Positions 59,815 through 64,000 of a stretch of 64,000 bases of DNA are shown here, one piece after another (position 1 is the first letter of the stretch; each line of letters opens with the position of its first letter). Under the pieces are notes generated by a model. The model did no database searches. It was given only the letters and a program-made list of their open reading frames with translations, and was not told the DNA's origin. The position numbers and the translations under genes are program-made. This stretch comes from Clostridium rhizosphaerae (GTDB taxonomy: Bacteria > Bacillota > Clostridia > Clostridiales > Clostridiaceae), in assembly GCF_016765585.1 (NCBI RefSeq), contig NZ_JAESWC010000002.1, positions 930,001 to 994,000 of the forward strand. The letters are read 5' to 3'.

Positions 59815-61038
59815 TTACTGCTGATCTTCATTACTCATTGGTGCCTTAGGCTCTGTCGCACAGCCTCCGCCTAAAACTTCCTTTAACTGTCTTAAGAAAA
59901 AACCTGAAACTATAGGAGCAAGACCTATGAATATTAAATATAGCTTTAATATTGAAGATTTTTTAAATATACTTAAAAGTATTATTAGTATAACTGCACT
60001 AATTATTCTTCCGATATTTAAAACTATATCTTTATTAATCATATATTCTACTCTCATATCCTCATCATGCGCTCTATTTATAACGTTAAATGAAGAAGAG
60101 CTTAGTTGTATCAAGAAAAATGGCAGGAAAAATGCATCTAATAATACATAAAGCATTAAGGTACTATATATTACCTTATAAGCTATTATGAGCACTGCTG
60201 CATAGGAACCTATTGTACCAACATATACTGCAAGGCTTCTTTTAGGCGGTTTAATTATTTTTTGAACCAGCACATAAGAAGCTGAAGATAAAAGTGAAGC
60301 TATAAAAGTAAGCTTTCCAAGCGATAATTCACTTCCTGTAGCCTGAATTATCAATATGTTGACAGTAAAAGCAATAATAACATCTCTAAACCCCCAAAGC
60401 AAAGTAGCTTTTCTAATAATACCCCACTCCCTGCAATTTCTTCCAAAGGCTAGTTTATAATTTATTCTGCTTCCATAATTTTTGCATTTTAAAGTTAAAC
60501 TCACTAATATTAGAACTACAAACAAAGCAAGCGTTGTAGAAAACACTATACTATATCCCTTATTACTCGTAAACCTGCTTATTATAAAGGCTGAAGTTAT
60601 AGGAGCCACCGCTGCTGCTATACCTGCACAACTGCCATTAAACCCATTAAAAGTATCTCTATTATTTATACAAGTAAAATCAAAGCTTAAGGTATTAAAG
60701 GCAAGCCAATAAAAACCTGTAGCCATTCCATATATAATTCCTAGAAGATATATGTATAATATCCCTCTTCCTCCTATTAAAAGCATTAATCCGTAAAATA
60801 TTGCAAAAATCGCCAGTCCAATTCTAAGAGCCCATATTCCGTTTTTCTTTTTAGCTACTATGCCAGCTAATATAAAACCAATTGGAGTAGAAATGTAATG
60901 CATTAAATTATAAATTACTATCACAATGAATTCACTGGTCTGCCTCCAGAAAAATACATTTACAAATATCCCTGATAGTCCCATAGCAAAAGTAAATATC
61001 GCGCTGATGATTAAAAGAATTTTAGCTTCTTTACACAT
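59815..61038 (-). CDS. MFS-like transporter
   Basis: A 407-residue protein with about eleven hydrophobic segments and MFS features such as FIVIVIYNLMHYISTPIGFI, GIIYGMATGFYWLAF and an acidic, cysteine-containing soluble tail. The substrate is unknown; the similarity is to MFS_1-type permeases of Clostridium rather than to a named exporter. ATG 61038 with GGAGGG upstream is preferred over 61149. A terminator separates it from the upstream SLATT-like gene. Confidence 0.75.
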   Translation of the reverse strand: MCKEAKILLIISAIFTFAMGLSGIFVNVFFWRQTSEFIVIVIYNLMHYISTPIGFILAGIVAKKKNGIWALRIGLAIFAIFYGLMLLIGGRGILYIYLLGIIYGMATGFYWLAFNTLSFDFTCINNRDTFNGFNGSCAGIAAAVAPITSAFIISRFTSNKGYSIVFSTTLALFVVLILVSLTLKCKNYGSRINYKLAFGRNCREWGIIRKATLLWGFRDVIIAFTVNILIIQATGSELSLGKLTFIASLLSSASYVLVQKIIKPPKRSLAVYVGTIGSYAAVLIIAYKVIYSTLMLYVLLDAFFLPFFLIQLSSSSFNVINRAHDEDMRVEYMINKDIVLNIGRIISAVILIILLSIFKKSSILKLYLIFIGLAPIVSGFFLRQLKEVLGGGCATEPKAPMSNEDQQ

Positions 61039-61119
61039 AACACCCTCCAACATATCGTAGTCAATTTTATTATGTGTAAAATAAATCTTATGTATTTTAT
61101 TATATTTTTTCCAAAACAA

Positions 61120-61147
61120 AAGGCTGCATCCAAAAATGGATATAGCC
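61120..61147 (-). terminator. Terminator of the SLATT-like gene
   Basis: Minus strand GGCTATATCCA / TGGATGCAGCC stem followed by TTTTGTTTT. Confidence 0.75.
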
Positions 61148-61161
61148 ACTTGTACAATATA

Positions 61162-61728
61162 TTAATTATTTTCTTCACTTTTAGATATATCCGTTTTTTC
61201 GCTTCTAAATTTATCTACGCCCTTATCTTGTATAATTGCAGTAGAACCTCCAATTAAATTTTCCTTAACATCTTCCATCCTGCCTACCCTTTCTCTTATT
61301 CTAAGCCATTCTTTCATGTCTTCTCTAAGTATTTTTTGAAATTCTCCAATAAATTCATTAATCTTTTTTTCTGACAGATCAGAGTCCTGGCATCCTGCTA
61401 AGTACATTTCAGACTTTATTTTTAATTCCCTAAGCTTTGATAAAGTAACTGTATTTTTAATCCAAAGAGCTCCATAATTATAAAATGCATCCACAGCATT
61501 TATTATCGTTACCGCAGCTCCTAAAACAAGTGCTATATCTTTAAATAAAACAAGTAAATTTTCGCTTACACTTAACCCTAATATAACTGTAATAAGAGCA
61601 CTAAAGCATACAGAAGTTATTTTTATCCCATAGGCTCTATTTTTTGTTCTTTTATGTTTATCTTCAAAAAAACCTATTGAACAATTCAGTTCCTCCTGAA
61701 ATGTATTAAACTTAGCCTTTAGATTCAA
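61162..61728 (-). CDS. SLATT-like two-helix membrane protein
   Basis: A 188-residue protein: an N-terminal amphipathic helix (~1-30), two membrane helices (~36-55, ~64-82), then a cytosolic helical region with WIKNTVTLSKLRELKIKSEMYL and a charged tail. This layout is that of SLATT/DUF4231 proteins, which in other bacteria are pore-forming effectors of nucleotide-signalled defence systems. No nucleotidyltransferase or SLOG partner is adjacent, so a defence role is only a possibility. Confidence 0.55.
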   Translation of the reverse strand: MNLKAKFNTFQEELNCSIGFFEDKHKRTKNRAYGIKITSVCFSALITVILGLSVSENLLVLFKDIALVLGAAVTIINAVDAFYNYGALWIKNTVTLSKLRELKIKSEMYLAGCQDSDLSEKKINEFIGEFQKILREDMKEWLRIRERVGRMEDVKENLIGGSTAIIQDKGVDKFRSEKTDISKSEENN

Positions 61729-61868
61729 ACTTTCCGCACCTCCCGTAAATCTATAATATCATCATATGAAAACCTGCATTTAAAGGCTACATTCAATAAT
61801 CAGCACAAGTAATAAATAATTCTGCTTTTGAATAAATTTAACTATATACATTTGTTAGGAGATTTAAA

Positions 61869-62489
61869 ATGATTGTTGAAGGTTTATTATTAGTAAGTGT
61901 TTGTGCAGCAGGAATATATTCCTTACTTCCCAGAACAGATTCCTTTCGAAAAAATAAAATAAAGAAAGATTGGTATAAGATAATGGAGGTTACCAAAACC
62001 AAAAACAGTCTTGAAGAAACCTTTGAAGTTAAATCAATAGATGTATACAGATATGGCAGCTTCGATTTAAAAGCAAAGATACCTGCTGGTTTGACTCCAG
62101 ACAACCTTTATAAAATAGAAAAGGCATTAGAATACAGCTTTGGAGGAGATATATCTATAAGTTGGGATAAATATAAAGGCTATATTGTTGTTAAAGTAAA
62201 CAAAGATCCCATAGTACTTACAGAAACAATAAAAAAAAGATGGCAGAATACTTTATCTAGTAAAGAAATCAGAAACAAGTATAAACAATATTTTGATATA
62301 AAAGATATTACATTAAGCAGCAATTCCAGTTATATACTTGAAATAACTACACCAATCAGCCTTTCAAAAGAGTCTATGGAATCTTTTAAAGCACTTGTTG
62401 AGGAAAATTTAAGAGGTGACATCTTAGAAAGCTTTCATAATGAAGGAAACAATATTTTTATAACTATTTCTCATAGAATAGGATTATAA
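61869..62489 (+). CDS. Protein resembling the N-terminal part of ICE FtsK-like coupling proteins
   Basis: A 206-residue protein with an N-terminal membrane helix (~2-18), a basic stretch, then two similar alpha/beta modules: ~60-112 (FDLKAKIPAGLTPDNLYKIE, GGDISISWDKYKGYIVVKV) and ~140-206 (ILEITTPISLSKESMESFKA, RGDILESFHNEGNNIFITI). The first module matches the segment before the ATPase in FtsK/SpoIIIE-type conjugation proteins of Firmicute ICEs. No ATPase follows and the frame ends cleanly with a terminator. It could be a small independent family rather than a truncation. Confidence 0.5.
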   Translation: MIVEGLLLVSVCAAGIYSLLPRTDSFRKNKIKKDWYKIMEVTKTKNSLEETFEVKSIDVYRYGSFDLKAKIPAGLTPDNLYKIEKALEYSFGGDISISWDKYKGYIVVKVNKDPIVLTETIKKRWQNTLSSKEIRNKYKQYFDIKDITLSSNSSYILEITTPISLSKESMESFKALVEENLRGDILESFHNEGNNIFITISHRIGL

Positions 62490-62511
62490 GTTTATTAAAG
62501 TTTTTTATATT

Positions 62512-62546
62512 AAAATACTAAGCAAAGAAAACTCGCTTAGTATTTT
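62512..62546. terminator. Bidirectional terminator
   Basis: AAAATACTAAGC (62512-62523) pairs with GCTTAGTATTTT (62535-62546) between the convergent genes. Confidence 0.85.
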
Positions 62547-62547
62547 A

Positions 62548-63417
62548 TTAAATATTCGTTTGAATTTCAAAAGTAAGAAAGGTTTTTAAGCTTTCTTTAG
62601 GATTAATATAAACAAGCCCTTCTTTTGAGTTTAGTGCTCCATTTCTTGACATCCAAGGTTCTACACATATAAATTCCTTTTCTTTTACAGTCCAAAGTAC
62701 AATATATTTAAATTCTTTTCCATAACTTAAAGTTATTTTTCGTTTTAAATCTTTGAGCTCAAAACTGATATTATTCTTCTTTTCATCAATAAAAGCGGCC
62801 GATTCATTCATATTTTCCAAATCAATATTTCCTGTATACCTTTTTATCTTCATATCATTATAGTCAAGATAATTCTCTGCATCTGTGTCATAACTGATGT
62901 CTTTACCCTTAGCTTTGAAATATGGATGAAAACCTGCGTAAATTGGCATTATTTCATTTGAATTATTAATATACTCTTGATCTATAGTAAGCTTGCCATC
63001 TTTTAATGTGTATGTAAAAATTAGTTCAAAATCAAAAGGAAATTCTTCCTTAGTTATTTCACTGCTTTTTAAGCTTAACTTAACAGCTGCCATATTATTA
63101 TTTTTAGTATCAATAACTCCCCAAGCATTAGTTCTGGCAACTCCATGATTTTTCATTCTATACACTTTTTTATTAAGCTCATACTTGCCTTGTTCAAGTT
63201 GTCCACATATTGGAAAAAGTATTGGATTCCCACCTCTTATATTTGACTTTTCATCATAAAAAGTTTCTTTATCTAGATAAAAAACTTCCTCTCCATTGAC
63301 TATATAACTTGTTATTATTCCACCTCTTTCTGGACAAATAACAACAGAAGAGTTTGTACTCGCTTCATAAAGTTTATACATTAGAAACTTGTCTTCAAAA
63401 ACTTCAACTTTATACAC
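62548..63417 (-). CDS. Aldose-1-epimerase-family protein (YeaD/LacX-like)
   Basis: A 289-residue galactose-mutarotase-fold protein. VICPERGGIITSYIVNGEEVFYL, GGNPILFPICGQL, His in MKNHGVAR, His in YAGFHPYFKA and the C-terminal CVEPWMSRNGAL are the family's landmarks. Members of this LacX/YeaD branch interconvert sugar anomers, sometimes sugar-6-phosphates. There is no signal peptide. The gene stands alone and no neighbour hints at the sugar. Confidence 0.85.
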   Translation of the reverse strand: MYKVEVFEDKFLMYKLYEASTNSSVVICPERGGIITSYIVNGEEVFYLDKETFYDEKSNIRGGNPILFPICGQLEQGKYELNKKVYRMKNHGVARTNAWGVIDTKNNNMAAVKLSLKSSEITKEEFPFDFELIFTYTLKDGKLTIDQEYINNSNEIMPIYAGFHPYFKAKGKDISYDTDAENYLDYNDMKIKRYTGNIDLENMNESAAFIDEKKNNISFELKDLKRKITLSYGKEFKYIVLWTVKEKEFICVEPWMSRNGALNSKEGLVYINPKESLKTFLTFEIQTNI

Positions 63418-63642
63418 CTTTAATCACCTTGCCTTTGATATTATAATTTAATATTATATACTAAAGCATACCTTAATCCTAACAAATTTCAAATTATATT
63501 TTTTCGAATAATTATTATTAAATATTATAAATTATTATTGACAAGCTATTACTTATACTTGTATAATATATTCAAGGAAGAAAATTTTAACCAAATTCAT
63601 CATCCCCCAAATTAAATAATTCCCTAATCCCCAACACCCATA

Positions 63643-63673
63643 AAAAGGTCAGGCACAGCGCCTGACCTTTTCT
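63643..63673 (-). terminator. Terminator after the SASP gene
   Basis: AAAGGTCAGGC and GCCTGACCTTT arms with five-base loop, T-rich on both sides, just past the SASP stop. Confidence 0.85.
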
Positions 63674-63677
63674 TGTA

Positions 63678-63875
63678 CTATAGATTTTTTTCGTAAGCTT
63701 CAACCATTTTTTTAACCATATAACCGCCTACATATCCATTATCTCTTGAAGGAAGATTTCCTTTGTCTATTGAAGCATAATTTGGTATTCCTATTTCACT
63801 TGCTACTTCTTCTTTAAATCTATCTAAACCTGCTCTAGCTTGTGGTACTAACACTCTATTATTTCTTCTTGACAT
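63678..63875 (-). CDS. Alpha/beta-type small acid-soluble spore protein
   Basis: A 65-residue SASP that coats spore DNA. The family's two conserved regions are visible: FKEEVASEIGI, containing the GPR protease cleavage motif E-V-A-S, and LPSRDNGYVGGYMVKKMVEA near the C-terminus. AGGAGG precedes the ATG by seven bases. Such genes are usually transcribed in the forespore by sigma-G, but I could not identify the promoter with confidence. Strong evidence that the organism sporulates. Confidence 0.95.
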   Translation of the reverse strand: MSRRNNRVLVPQARAGLDRFKEEVASEIGIPNYASIDKGNLPSRDNGYVGGYMVKKMVEAYEKNL

Positions 63876-64000
63876 AGTTAACTCCTCCTTTTAATTTAAA
63901 TAATTATTTTTATTTAGGTTTGTAGTATAAGTTTGCTCAAAATACAAGTATATATCCTATGAAAATGTACGAAGACTATGAAGTTTAAACCAAGGTAAAA

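Noticed and set aside
1-64000. tRNA or rRNA genes, IS transposases, prophage modules, integrases
   Set aside because: I looked for these through the window and saw no convincing example; a tRNA-specific scan would be needed to be certain about tRNAs.

Overview
The window is AT-rich DNA from a spore-forming, motile, anaerobic Firmicute, most likely Clostridium sensu stricto. Supporting evidence is an alpha/beta-type SASP, a complete cotJABC spore-coat operon, DUF3231 and YjdF proteins, abundant TTG/GTG/ATT starts with strong AGGAGG ribosome-binding sites, a chemoreceptor behind a sigma-D-like promoter, and PTS systems with PRD regulators and cre-like sites. No rRNA, tRNA, CRISPR array, IS element or prophage is visible. 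It reads as ordinary chromosome with many small operons.

Layout. 1-8.1 kb: end of an unknown gene, msrB, a monooxygenase-fold protein, a SulP anion transporter, a methyl-accepting chemotaxis protein, a threonine aldolase, a DUF3231 protein and a queG that has lost its last ~40 codons to a one-base frameshift. 8.2-16.3 kb: a small gene behind a perfect LexA box, a KimA-like potassium transporter, dusA, a 2-hydroxyacid dehydrogenase, two tiny convergent genes, a metallo-beta-lactamase-fold protein, yjdF with its leader RNA, msrA and two small unknowns. 16.4-21.3 kb: a five-gene NAD-salvage operon (NrtR-like regulator, PRPP-synthetase homologue, nicotinamidase, NAMPT-type NadV, NadE) whose intergenic spacers are filled with Shine-Dalgarno-bounded hairpin repeats. 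21.4-26.6 kb: an ascorbate-type PTS operon with transaldolase and PRD regulator. 26.8-30.3 kb: a DUF4173 membrane protein and an ECF sigma/anti-sigma pair, interrupted by the same hairpin repeat family. 30.3-35.6 kb: an MFS pump with a built-in operator, a DUF2249 protein and a heterodimeric ABC exporter. 35.9-39.7 kb: a stand-alone DnaA domain-I protein, an alpha/beta hydrolase, infC starting at ATT and apart from rpmI-rplT, a 24-residue micro-ORF with a long leader, and a PbuG-type purine permease. 40-45.3 kb: cotJABC, an ABC-F ATPase, a SteT-like permease, gene relics and a Nudix hydrolase. 45.5-57.0 kb: one long minus-strand operon with PRD regulator, fructose-family PTS EIIA, EIIC and EIIB, a membrane-anchored pseudo-metallopeptidase and a 1849-residue secreted GH38 alpha-mannosidase, under a promoter overlapped by a cre-like site. 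57.3-63.9 kb: an L,D-transpeptidase, an orphan CitX, LarE, small membrane proteins including a SLATT-like one, an MFS protein, an FtsK-N-like protein, an aldose-epimerase homologue and a SASP.

The most unusual structure is a family of two-hairpin repeats placed exactly between duplicated Shine-Dalgarno sequences inside operons. At the sigma/anti-sigma junction, removing one repeat on paper recreates a TAATG stop/start overlap, which argues that the element was inserted into a coupled junction. Other points worth following are the NAD cluster, the DnaA domain-I orphan, the frameshifted queG, the isolated ATT-started infC with its micro-ORF leader, and the pseudo-peptidase beside the mannosidase.
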